Below the pieces are notes generated by a model. The model saw only the letters and a list, made by a program, of their open reading frames with translations, was not told where the DNA came from and did no database searches. A stretch of DNA of 64,000 nucleotides, from the NCBI GenBank assembly GCA_026770575.1, contig MU657207.1, positions 93,179 to 157,178 on the forward strand, given 5' to 3'. Numbering within the stretch: the stretch's first letter is position 1; each line of letters begins with the position of its first letter. The position numbers and the translations under genes were made by a program. This document shows positions 32,797 to 43,080 of this stretch, one piece after another. The DNA is from Pelagophyceae sp. CCMP2097. Taxonomy: Eukaryota > Sar > Pelagophyceae.

Positions 32797-34746
32797 ATGA
32801 TCGGCGCGAGCGCGAAGCGTTGCCGGGTCGCGGATTCCGACGGCTCGTCGGCAGGGTCCGCCTCCGAGTCGTCGCAGGGCAGCGAGGTGGCGGCCTCGCA
32901 AGAGTCCTTCGACTGGGCGACGCTCGAAGCTCGGAGGTCCGTTGACCGTACCGAAGAGCGCGGGGCGCGGGGCGCCGTTGGGCGCGCCGGCCGAGGTCTC
33001 TCGTCGCTTCAAACTTTTCAAGACGACGACGACGACGACGTGCAGAGCGTGTCATCGACAGGATGGAGCGATTTTGAAGACGGCGCGGCCGACGACGGCG
33101 CGAGCGACTCGTTCGATGTCGGCTACCGGGCGCTCACGCAGCAGCGCGGCGGCGACGACGACAATTTCGACGACGACGGCGACGGCGGAAACGCGCAGGC
33201 GTCGCAGTGGTCGCAATGGTCGCAGGTGTCGCGCGTGACGCATTCGCCGCGGGATGAAACCTCGTCGCGGGATGAAACCTCGTCGCGGGATGAAACGTCG
33301 TCGCGCGTGACGACGTCGCCTCAAGACGAGGCGAACTCGCCCCGGGATCGGCCGCACACGCAGTGCGACTCGCAGTTGTCGGTGAAGCACGCAATCGCGC
33401 TCTCGGGCCTGGCGACGGCGGCCCCCGTGCGCGGCTACGCGGCGACACTCGCCGAGGAGCTCGCGAGCATCGAGGCGGTGCCGCCGCCGCCGGCGCCGAG
33501 CCGCGCCGTGGCGCCTTCGTTTACGCGCCACGCGCCGGGCTCTCTAAGAGCCAAGGAAATCATCGGCCGCGCGCGGTGGACCGTGTCGCAAGGCGCGCTC
33601 GACGTCCTCGGCGCAAACTACGCGCACTTGGACGCGGAGCGCATGCGCGAGTTTTGCGTACTCGAGCTCGTCGGACCCGCGCACGCGGCCGGCGATTTCG
33701 CCCGAAAGCACGAGAAGACGAGCCCGTCCGTGGCCGAGCTGTACGCAGGCCGCGTCCCTTTCGCACAAAGAAGCCGCGAAACAGGCCCTTAGACACCTCG
33801 CGCAGGCAAGCGCTCGGCATGGCCGTCGTGAGCGGCAGCACGCTCTGCGTCACCGAGGACGGTCATCAGACGGTCATTGTCGTCCTCTACGCCGCCGGTT
33901 CTTCGGCGCTCGAAGAGGCGTGGGGTTGTCCGGCGGACCGCGCGGGCGTGCATCACATGGTCAAAGGCATGAATTCCTACCTCTACGAATCGAACCGCGG
34001 CGCAAAGGTCGAGACTGGCGCCATGTGGGGCGAGGGCCTCCGCAAGCTAAGATGGGCGAACAATTCGGATGATTCGCGGCTCCGAGGCGGAGGCATGTAC
34101 GGCAACTTTCGCCATAAGCGGGCGTCGTGGAAGGCCGACGAGGCCTACGTCCGCGCCGTCGTCCTCAACGCGGCCAAGTTGTCGCTCATGGTGCGTGCGC
34201 CCAGCCGCGAGGAGGAGGCCCCTTCGCAGGCCGCGGTTGAGGCCCGGTGTCAGCTCAATCGCTTTTCGCTTTCAGGAGCGCATGTATTCGCCGTTGATGG
34301 CCGCGCTCCGCCTCGAAACTCGAAAGGCGCTGCACATGCCAGGCCTCTCGTTCGATCTCGGCGACGCAGTCTCCGCCCCCACATTCGTCGCCTCCGTCGC
34401 GTACTCCGTCCCGCTGCACCGCGACCGCACGGCCGCCGAATTTCCAGAGACGATTGCCTTCATCGAAGGCAAATCTGGGCCCCCCAAAGACTGGCACTTT
34501 GCAGTCCCAGCGGCCGGCGTCGTCTTCTCCGTAGCTGCACCGGCGCTGATCATGCTGCAAGCTTCGAGTGTCGTCCACGCCACGCTCCGGTCCGAAACGC
34601 CGCACGATGGCGTCGGCCTCGCATTAGTGACGCGCCGCGAGCTCGCGAGCCCAGAGGCCGGCAACGCGTTCCGAGGCGCCTTTGCCGGCGCCCGCACCGC
34701 ACCGCCGCTTAAACGCGGGGGCTCGTCTGCGCGGATCTTGTCATAA
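32797..34746 (+). CDS. Acidic Ser/Gln-rich protein with possible 2OG-oxygenase-like domain
   Basis: Three exons, 32797-33740, 33806-34190, 34276-34746, 599 residues, phases consistent. The N-terminal ~200 residues are acidic and Ser-rich, with several SQ/TQ motifs and three copies of SSRDET. A middle part starts KEIIGRARWTVSQGALDVLG. The C-terminal ~280 residues include CVTEDGHQTVIVVLYAAG, LHRDRT (possible HxD iron ligands), SSVVHATL (possible distal His) and GLALVTRRE (possible 2-oxoglutarate Arg). The order fits a double-stranded beta-helix oxygenase, but no family was recognised with confidence. The SQ/TQ cluster hints at ATM/ATR-type phosphorylation. Its stop lies 64 bp from the convergent TPR gene. 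Confidence 0.6.
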
Positions 34747-34810
34747 CTTACTTTGTGGATTATGCGTCGCCTCGACCGCGGTTCGGTCCAAGAGCGCGGT
34801 CAATCGGGCG

Positions 34811-35530
34811 TCATCTCCCCGTGCGCGCGGCGATGTCGGCGAGGAGCTTCTGGGCCGTCGCGACGGTCCGCGGGTCGTCGCGCAGCTCGACTGCGACGAG
34901 GCAGCGCCGCCGCGCCGACTCGACGTCCCGATCCTAGACGACGATTCCCGCGGGCCTCGTGCGATGTGGTATGCAGCATCCATGCGAGGCTGCACGCACC
35001 GCGATGTCGAGGAGCGCGAGGTTGACGTGCGCCGAGCCTGTGCCGCGTGCAATCGATGACGATGCCTCGCGAGATTGCTTCCAACGGCGATTGCTTCCGA
35101 CGCTCCCAACGCGAGAACGAGCTTCCCGCCCCCCGCGCGAATCCCGCGTCGCCGCACCGACGTTGCGGCCCGCGAGCGCGTCCTCGAAGCATTGGCGCGC
35201 CGTCTTGCGCTCGCCCTTCTTGACGTGCAGCGCGCCCTTGTTCGTCAAGACCTCTGCGTAGTCCTTTTGCGAGACGTTTAGTTGTTTCGCGGCGGCGATG
35301 AACGTGTCGTACTCTTCCAGGGCGCCGTCGACGTCGCCGCAGCGCTGGAGGACGAGGGCTCGCTCGAACTGGGCCTGGAGAGAAATCGTCTCGCCGCTGC
35401 CCGGTACCTCGTCGCTCTCCTGCGACGATAGCGCCACGCGGCAACGCGAAACGCGCCCGGCGCCGGGCAGCAGCGCGACGGCCCCGGACGAGAGCCACAG
35501 CACCGCGACGGCGTTGCGGACGCGAACCAT
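34811..35530 (-). CDS. TPR-repeat preprotein
   Basis: Three exons, 35530-35158, 35037-35000 and 34933-34811; 177 residues. The N-terminus MVRVRNAVAVLWLSSGAVALLPGAGR looks like a signal peptide with an ALLP cleavage region, as in secondary-plastid preproteins. Two to three TPR units follow: AQFERALVLQRCGDVDGALEEYDTFI, EVLTNKGALHVKKGERKTARQCFEDAL and SAHVNLALLDIA. The last exon ends with helix ESARRRCLVAVELRDDPRTV. It is likely a protein-protein scaffold, possibly in the plastid. It is divergent from the sulfatase, starts 135 bp apart. Confidence 0.75.
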
Positions 35531-35665
35531 CCGAGCGAGCTCTCAGCGTCCGAGCTGTCAACAAGCCCAGGTCGCCAAAAGCCCGTTTGAAAAATTGTTT
35601 GAAACTGCAGATCCGACGCCTTGGCCAATTGGACGCCCGCTGCGGCGCGAGAGCGCGAGCGCGCG

Positions 35666-38488
35666 ATGCGGTGCGCGGTCGCGGCGATGCTGCTTCTGCT
35701 GCACGCAACCGAGGGCCAGCGCCGCGGCGGCCGCCGCGGGCGGCCAGCGGCGGTTCCAGGCCGAGGTGCACGTGCGCCGCCACCGCCACCGCCGGCGCCG
35801 GAGCGGTCGGCGGAGCCCGCCGGCGACGAACCTGCGCCGCACGAGGCGCCCAACGTCGTGATCATCAACCTCGACGACGCCGGCTACGGCGACTTGTCCG
35901 CGAACCGCCTCAAGCCCGTCCTAGACGAATACACGTGCGTCCGCCCGCGCAGCGCGCCGGCACCGCGCGCCACCGCACGTCGGGCGATGGCCCATCCGCG
36001 CCGTAAGGCCGTCCGACACCCGGCCGTCCGACTCGCGGAGGTGGCATAGCCTCTGAGGCTGGGTATCTCACAGACGCGCGTCCGCAGGCCGCGCATGCAC
36101 GCGCTCGCGAGTGAATCCTTGCGCCTCACGGACTTCCACTCGCCGGCGTGCACGTCCGGCGCGGCGTCCGGTGAATGCGGACCGGAGACGGTGGCGGACT
36201 TGATGGTACCTGTCCGACCCTAGACAGGCCTTGGCTTAGACGGGCCTGCGCGGTCCTATACGACGCAGCGCGGTCCTATACGACTGTGCGGTCCTATTCG
36301 GACCCTTTACGGACTTGACGACGCTGTACTGATGGACGTCTATCTGGTCCAACGCAGACTGGATATGGCCCTCTGCGGCTCTCGACGGCCCTCGGACGTG
36401 GTCCTCTGCGGCCTTTCAGGCGTGGTCCTCGCACTTTGCTCGCAGGGCCCGTGTTGCATGCGCTCCCGAGCGACGTTTCGTTCCACAGGTGCACGCCGAG
36501 CCGCGCGGGCCTGCTGACGGGCCGGTTCGCGTCGCGGTACGGGATGACTCGCGTCATCCTCCACGACAAGCCCGGCATCGGCCTGCCGCGGTCCGAGAAG
36601 ACGCTCCCCGAGCTCCTCAAGCGCCACGGCGGCTACGTCCTGGCCGGCGTCTTCGTCGCAGATTTGCGCGGGGCTGTAGAGAAGGTGGCGGGTCGAACGC
36701 ACATATTCGAACGGCGCTCGACACAAAAAAACAGGCGACTGCCATGGCGGGCAAGTGGCACCTTGGCAACGATTCGCCGCACCATCCTACGCACCACGGC
36801 TTCGACGAGGCGTTGAGTATGCCGTACTCTCACGACATGGCATGTTTCGATCGGTGGTGCAAAGCCGCGCAAACCGCAAAGCCGTGCAAAGCCGGAAACC
36901 CAAACCGTCGCACACACCGGCATCAGAGGGGGTTTCGTACCATGATCGTGTAGGCCGTGCCGCTACGACAAGTCCGTCTTCGACGACGCGGTCTCTCACG
37001 CGCCCGGGGGCGTGAAAGCGTCGTTCTCTCAAGCCATGTTCGACATGTGCAAGCGCGGCGCCGCCCCGAGCATGGGCCCGGACTGGATGTCCGGCGCATC
37101 CCGGATGAGCGCCCACGAGGCCTGCCCGCCCTCGCAGCTGTCGAGGTGCCCGCCGCAGTCTCCGGCGAGGAAGTCTTTGGAGGCGAATTGCGGAAGCGGC
37201 TGCAAGGCCGCGGAGCAGCGCTTCACGACGATTGCGAAAAAGGCCGGCGTCGCAGGCCACCTCCTCTCGTATGCTTTACATTGGACGAACGCCTCGTGCG
37301 CCGGCCGCACGACCTGCGACGCTGTCACGATGGAGCAGCCTGCAATTCCTTGGAGACTCGGCGAAAAGCTCGTTGCGTTTGCCGAAGGATGGGTGAAGCG
37401 CATCACTTCAGGTTCCGCGTTCCCGCCGTCGGAGGCGCAGGTGGAGCAGGGCCGGGCGTACCGGCCTTTCTTTTTGTACGTGGCGACGCATTCGCCGCAT
37501 TTACCTTACGTCCCAGCCCAACGATGGCAGCGCCGGCCGCCGCGGCCCGGCATGCCCTTTGCGGGGTATTTGGACACCATGTCGGAAGTCGACGAGACTG
37601 TGGGTGGCGTTTTGGACTCTGTAGAGTCTGTGAGGAACGACACCATCCTGTTCCTGACCTCCGACAACGGCCCCTTCCAAAAAGGCGCCGTCAACTACCG
37701 CACCGGGTCTCTCGGGTCGTACACCAAAGGCGGCAAGTTCACGCCCTACGAGGGCGGCCACCGCGTCTTCGGCCTCGTCCGCTGGCCGGGAAGGATCGAG
37801 CCGGGCGTCTCCAGCCGGCTCTCCTCCCATTTGGACATCTTACCGACTTTAATGTCCTGGGTCGCGCCGCACGCATTGCCGCGCGAGCTCGACGGCCGCG
37901 ACCTCTCGGAGACGTTGCTGGATCCGGTGAAGCGCGATGCTCGCGACGACGACACTCTGCTCATCCTCGCTGGCTCGAGCTTCCCCGCCATCAGAGTCGG
38001 AAAGTACAAAGTCTGGCGCGGCGGCGGCGGCTGGCCCGGTGGCGGCCTCGTCTACGACATCGATGCGGACCCGGCCGAGTCCAAGCCGTTGTCGGGCGTG
38101 CCGCGGGAAATTATGAACGGACTCCGAGGCAAGGCCGAGGCTGCGTTCAAAGTTTACCAAGCCTCTCTACGCCGCGATTCCGCCGTCTCCAAGGAGACGT
38201 CGGGCAAGGCCTGGACCTGCTGCAACCCGAACTTGCCAGACTGTCACTGCCCATTCCCGCACAACGGTGCGCCCGAGCGAGAGTTGAGCCTTTCGAATAC
38301 CGCCCTTAGGCCTGCACCTCATCCGGACCACTTCGCCGCACGTGGTGCACAACCCGCGCCGCATCGGCGGGAACGACGACCGATGCCATCGAAGAGCGTT
38401 GAAGATTCTGAGCCTCGACGTACCGTGGCCCATCGAGAACAAAACTCGACACGACAACTCTACGCGCCACGCGCGAGCAAACTCGTAA
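35666..38488 (+). CDS. Secreted formylglycine-dependent sulfatase (arylsulfatase-like)
   Basis: Hydrolyses sulfate esters. Six exons, 35666-35934, 36088-36147, 36489-36636, 36735-36856, 36954-38266, 38310-38488; 696 residues. A signal peptide (MRCAVAAMLLLLHATEG) is followed by VVIINLDDAGYGDL, the metal-binding Asp pair. Splicing restores DFHSPACTPSRAGLLTGR, where Cys is the formylglycine precursor of the CxPSR motif; the intron ends directly before this Cys codon. MAGKWHLG supplies catalytic Lys/His, and later LYVATHSPHLPY, FLTSDNGPF and GSYTKGGKFTPYEGGHR complete the core. The C-terminal region has a CCNPNLPDCHC cluster as in lysosomal-type arylsulfatases. It may act on sulfated polysaccharides outside the cell or in lysosome-like compartments. 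Confidence 0.9.
36148..36488 (+). repeat. Sulfatase intron with degenerate tandem repeats
   Basis: The 341-bp intron contains repeated GCGGTCCTATACGAC units (about 36250-36300) and repeated TGGYCCTCTGCGGC units (about 36367-36425). It is longer than nearly all other introns here, apparently through repeat expansion. Confidence 0.65.
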
Positions 38489-38776
38489 CCCGACAAGCCG
38501 GTCCTCTTCTTAAATGAACGCCGACTGCATGAGTCTGCATCTTCAATGCGCGCCGACCGCACAAAGAGGCAAGGCTCGGAGAGGCCGCCTCTCCGCATCT
38601 CCAGAGGATGAAACCGCCCCGGGAGCGGCGGCATGTCTTGCAAGGGCTGTATACATGTAATTAGGGGATTCCCGCACGGTTGGCCGCGCCGGGGCCGGCA
38701 TTCTGTCCGGGGAAAGCCGGACCGGGAAAAAATGCCTTTAAGGCGTATGGCGGTCTCTTCGACGGGGGCCGTGGTC
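38489..38776. other. Convergent intergenic region
   Basis: 288 bp between the sulfatase (+) and the CFAP96-like gene (-). No feature is recognised. Confidence 0.55.
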
Positions 38777-39591
38777 TTAGATGTCCTGGACCTCGATGTG
38801 GCCGCGCGAGTAAAACGTGCGCGTGGCGTGCGACCGGCCGTGTTCGTTTGTTGGTGGCTTTACAGCCCACGCCCCTTCGCCAATGTCCTGCGACGCTGTC
38901 TTCATCCCGCCTCTTCGCATCTCGCGCTTCCGCGCCTCGAACGTGTTGTAGAAGTGGTCCGAGTGGAGGTGCGAATCGAAGGCCGTCTCGCGCGACCGGC
39001 CGACGTCGTAAAGGTGCCTCGGCGCGTCCAAGTTCACCTTTTTACGCTCCTCCGCCGCGGAGACGCCGCCCTCGGCGAGCATGGCGGCGACCTTGTCGCG
39101 CAGCTTGACGTCGACGACGCCGCGCGCCAAGAGGCGCTTCTCTCGCTTGAGGAGGTCGCGGTACTGCTCCGTGCGGATGCGCTGCGTGAACTCGTCTCGC
39201 TTCTTGGCGTCGTGCGTGCCGAAGCCTCTTTTGCGCTCGGCGAAGGGCTGCGTCTTGGTATAAGGCAGCTGCTCGACGTACTTGTCCGGGACGTAGACAA
39301 GACCTTTGAAGTACCCGTCAATGTCGTTTTTAGGGTGCCCCGGCACCGCCATCTGAGACCCGCGCCACCGCGGCGGCCGGTGGTCCTTGTCCTGCTTGTA
39401 CGGGTCCCCAATGGTGACATACCTACAGTCTTCGGTTGGCGCCACCCGCTTCGGAACCATCGACCTCACCGGCCGTTCTCCGTCTGCACGTTCTTATGGA
39501 TGAATTTGTCCGCGTACATGCCCGCGCCGTGCGCCGTGTAGCCCACCTCCGCCACCGTGCGCGGGTCGCGCCACGCCTGGGGGGGCTCCAT
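38777..39591 (-). CDS. CFAP96-like flagellar (axonemal) protein
   Basis: Two exons, 39591-39470 and 39422-38777, 255 residues. Start MEPPQAWRDPRTVAEVG. Splicing yields NGRYVTIGDPYK followed by GSQMAVPGHPKNDIDGYF, which resembles the YITVGDKY...KQMLPGG...GYF region of CFAP96 (C4orf47), a ciliary microtubule-associated protein. RKRGFGTHDAKKRDEF and TEQYRDLL are Lys/Arg-rich helices, and the C-terminus contains HSDHFYNTFEARKREM. The assignment rests on these motifs and is moderately certain. It implies a flagellated stage. It starts 193 bp from the divergent BMT2 gene. Confidence 0.5.
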
Positions 39592-39784
39592 TGCCGGCGC
39601 GTTTCTTGCTCGCGTTTCTCGTTTAGGAAGGTAAACGGGTATGCGATTATGGGAAATGGGTTATGGGGCCGTCATTTTCCGGAATTTGGCGACTCAACAT
39701 CGTCACGAGAGCTCGTCCGCCGCCGGGACCGCCTCGGCAGCCGCGCCTCTCGAGCCGCGCGGTCCGGAGCCCGTCGCTGCTGGC

Positions 39785-40868
39785 ATGGGTCCGAAGCGGA
39801 AGCGGGCCGCGGCGCTGCTCGTGCCGCCGCCGATGACCTCGCGAAGAGTCGCGCGCCGCGTGACTTCCGCCTTCCACGCGCTCACGCGGGACGTCGAGAG
39901 CGGCGCCGGCGGCGCCGAGCAGCGGCAGGAGCTCGAATCGACGCGCGCTAAGTACCAAGAGGCGTCGGCCCTGAGCACCGCCCTCTACTCGACGTCCAAG
40001 TGGGTGCGTACACCTCGGACACCCTACACGGTCCTCTCCGGTCCTCTCCTGGCGCCGATGCCGCGTCAGGCCCTCTCTTCGACGCGAGACCGCCCGCCTC
40101 CGCGCAGGTGCTCCGCCTCGTGCGGAAGCGGATCGTGCTCGAGCGCGCCCCGGCGGACGGCGAGGCCGCCCCGGCCAGTGCGATGCAAGTCCGCGGCGCC
40201 AAGGCCGTGGCGCGGCCGCTGCCACGCGTCTTGGAGGTCGGCGCGATCAACACGCAGCTCCTCGACGCGCGCGACGTCTCCGCGCGCGCGATCGACCTGC
40301 TGTCCTCCAACCCGCGCATCGAGGCGCTGGACTTCTTCGCGCTGAAGCCCCAAGCAGAGTTCGACGCCGTCGTCTGCTCGCTCGTGATCAACTGCGTGCC
40401 GACGGCGACGGCGCGCGTACAGATGCTCGAGCTGCTGCGGAAACACCTGCGCACCGACGAGGCGTTGCTCTTCCTCGTGCTCCCGCGCGCGTGCGTCGAG
40501 CGCTCCAAGCTCATGACCGCAGGGCGCTTCGACGCCGTGCTCCGGGCGGTGGGCTTCGTCGAGCTCGAGTTTGCACCAGCGTCTAGTGGAGCCCCAAAGT
40601 CTCCGTTTATCCGTGTCGTAGGCGCAAGGAGACGCCCAAGCTCCTGCACCTCGTCCTGTCACGCACCAAGCCGTCGGCGGCCGCGCGCGCCGAGGCCGAC
40701 GCCGAGGGCGCGCTTGCAGAAGCGGAGCCGCGGCAGCCCGCCCCGCAGCCCGACGGCGCCGCGCCGCGCCGCAGAATCGCGGGCGACTTTGACCTTCAGT
40801 TTCCGGCGCCAAACACCAAGCCCAAAGCAAAGGCACAGTCCAAAGCAAAGAAGCAGCGGACTGCATAA
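39785..40868 (+). CDS. BMT2: 25S/28S rRNA adenine-N1 methyltransferase BMT2-like
   Basis: Predicted nucleolar S-adenosylmethionine-dependent methyltransferase of large-subunit rRNA. Three exons, 39785-40003, 40108-40580, 40622-40868; 312 residues. Basic start MGPKRKRAA. Family hallmarks are KYQEASALSTALYSTSKW, the SAM-binding LEVGAINTQLL, AIDLLSSNPRIEALDFF, the catalytic-region VVCSLVINCVPTATARVQML and EALLFLVLPRACVERSKLM. A basic Lys/Ala/Pro-rich tail (KAKAQSKAKKQRTA) is consistent with nucleolar targeting. The second intron starts GTCTAG. The domain match is good along its whole length. Confidence 0.8.
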
Positions 40869-41168
40869 CTGACGATGATGCAATACGGCCGAGCACCCTC
40901 GTCCGTCGCGTCCCGAAGCTAAAGATTTTGGGGTCAAATGTACTTTAGGAAATACACATCACTATACCGCCCGCGTGCCCTCGGTTGCGCGGGTCGGCTT
41001 GATCCTCCAACAGCAAGAGATGCTGTTGTCGAGGTTCAGGAGAAGAAGAACGTTGCGTCCTCGTCAACGCACTTGCCCATTGGATTTGATGGGAAAGTCA
41101 GTTCCCCTTGGGGAGTTGGTCCCAGGAAGGGCGTTTTCAGCGACAGGTTTTTGTAACGCTCGGTCGAC
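40869..41168. other. Intergenic region
   Basis: 300 bp between BMT2 and the coiled-coil gene, both plus strand. It is less GC-rich than the genes. No feature is seen. Confidence 0.55.
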
Positions 41169-42823
41169 ATGGCGAACCGGCGGTCAAGGCGGAGTCGCGG
41201 GTCGCAGTCTGACCTCAGGGTCGACGAGAACGAGATGGAGCTCGCGCTCGGCGCGAGTACGCCGCCGGCGTCCTTTGGGGCGGCGTGGGTCGTTTGTTTG
41301 GAATTTCCGGCACGGGCCTTGGAATTTCCGGCACGGGCCCGATCTGCAAGCCTCTGGGCATCGTGTGGGTGCACCCTCTGCGTTGGTTCGGGGATGGTGA
41401 CCCCTCTAAAATTTACGCGGCTGGGTTGCCGCGCCCTCGTCGTCGCGAGAGCGTTTTCGCCTTTGTCCCGGTTCGGCGCGACTCTGGCCTTTCAGGCCAG
41501 TCGGCGGGCGGCGAGGCTTTTGCTTTCGAGCTGAGCGGGGCAAATTATCGCAAGATCCACGCGGCGACGACTGCTTCGATGCATTTTGACAACGTCGAAG
41601 AGGTCTCGCAGCTCCGGACCGTGCGCGACGCATACGTCCTCTTCGGCCTCAACCCAGACGACCGAGCGCCGAGGCGCGAGCAGGTGCGCGAGGGCTTGGA
41701 TTGCGGATACGAAGGCGCTGCGCATTGCACTTTGTCGAAGTGTCCCTTTCCCGCTTAGACGACGTGTCCTTCCGAAGGTCGAAATGTGTCCCTTTTCCCT
41801 AAGGTCAAAATGTGGGACCACATCTCCTCGGCCATGTCCGGCGAGGTCGCCGCGCTGACCAGCGCGGGCCGGCCCGAGTGCTACGACGCGGCGAAGCAAG
41901 TGGACGCGGCTCTGGACCACATGAGGGACGAGTTCCTCAACCTGGAAACCGCTGACCTCAAGCGCGCCCAGGCCATGGAGCGCAACACTTTCAGTAAGGC
42001 GGCACAGAAGCTGCACGGCCAGCTGCGCGACGCGGAACGAGGCCGCACCTTGACGCAGGAGTCGCGGTCCGAAGCGGCGCTGGAGCAGTTGCGCGAAGCG
42101 CAGCGCATCGAACGCGACAACTTCGACTACGCGCGCGCCATCACCGTGCCGGCCAAGCAGCGCTACTCGAAGCGCGTCCTGGAACTCCGGCGCGCCGAGA
42201 CGGGCCTCTCTGCGCTGGGGAGGTTCGACGAGGCGAAAAACGTGCGCGCCATGATCGACAAGCTCGAGGCGCCGGAGCGCAAGGCGCACTTACGGCGCGT
42301 CTCCGATGATTTGGCAAAAGGCAGCGCGAAGCTGCGCAACGAGCACGAATCGCAGCGCAAGCGCGTCGACGAACGACTCGGCGAGGTGCGTTCCATTGGT
42401 CCATCGAGAGTCCCCGTGGGAAGGGCCCTCCCTCTACGGCGGGTCCCTCAACAGCGGGCCCCGTCGACATGGCGCTCTAGCCCTCGATTCTCATTTCACT
42501 AGGTCAAGTGGGCGGGCCGCCGTTCCGCGGCGCGCGAGTTTGCGCGCCAGGCGCAGCGTCTGCGCAACCTCGACTGCGACATGACGCACGCGAACCGCTT
42601 GGACGTCGCGCAGAAGCCCGAGCTGGTGGTGCACCAGAGTGCGCTGCTGCAGAAGCGTCGGAACTACCACCAAACGACGTCGACGAAGAACGGCCAGCGG
42701 CTTTTGGACTCAGTCCTCGGCAAAAAGAAAGACGAGGCCGTCTACGTCGCCAACCTCTGCGCCACGCACGACTTCGAACGGCCCCTCTCCGGGACAGTCG
42801 CCTTTGAAAGGGGCAAGCACTAA
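41169..42823 (+). CDS. Coiled-coil protein, possibly cytoskeletal
   Basis: Not assigned to a family. Exons about 41169-41288, 41555-41683, 41804-42385, 42503-42823 (383 residues); the first intron is tentative. Start MANRRSRRSRGSQSDL. The centre is a long helical, Glu/Arg/Gln-rich coiled coil: LKRAQAMERNTFSKAAQKLH, QLREAQRIERDNFDYARA, KQRYSKRVLELRRAETGLSA, FDEAKNVRAMIDKLEAPERK. The pattern of RYSxxVLELRRxExxLxxxxRFDEAxxVR recurs in protist cytoskeletal or flagellar coiled-coil proteins. The C-terminus contains NYHQTTSTKNGQRLLDSVLG. The first intron contains a tandem 20-bp duplication (GGAATTTCCGGCACGGGCCY at about 41298). Confidence 0.6.
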
Positions 42824-43080
42824 GCCGCCCCTGAACTCTTTTCGTGGGCCGCCGGCGCCGGGCGTACATCGCTCCGTCGGGTTGCGCTGTTCTGTCGTGC
42901 GTATACACGCGACCCTGGTTGCGGCGCCGGGCGTAAGTCGCTCCGTCGGGCTGCACCGTCGCGCGCGTCTGGCCGCGATCGCGATGCTATGCGCAATGGA
43001 CGAGAATCGCGATCGCTGAAATCCGCTGGCTTTTTGTAGAGGTTCCCCGCGTCGAGGCCCCGGGGCGGCTTGTCGGCACC

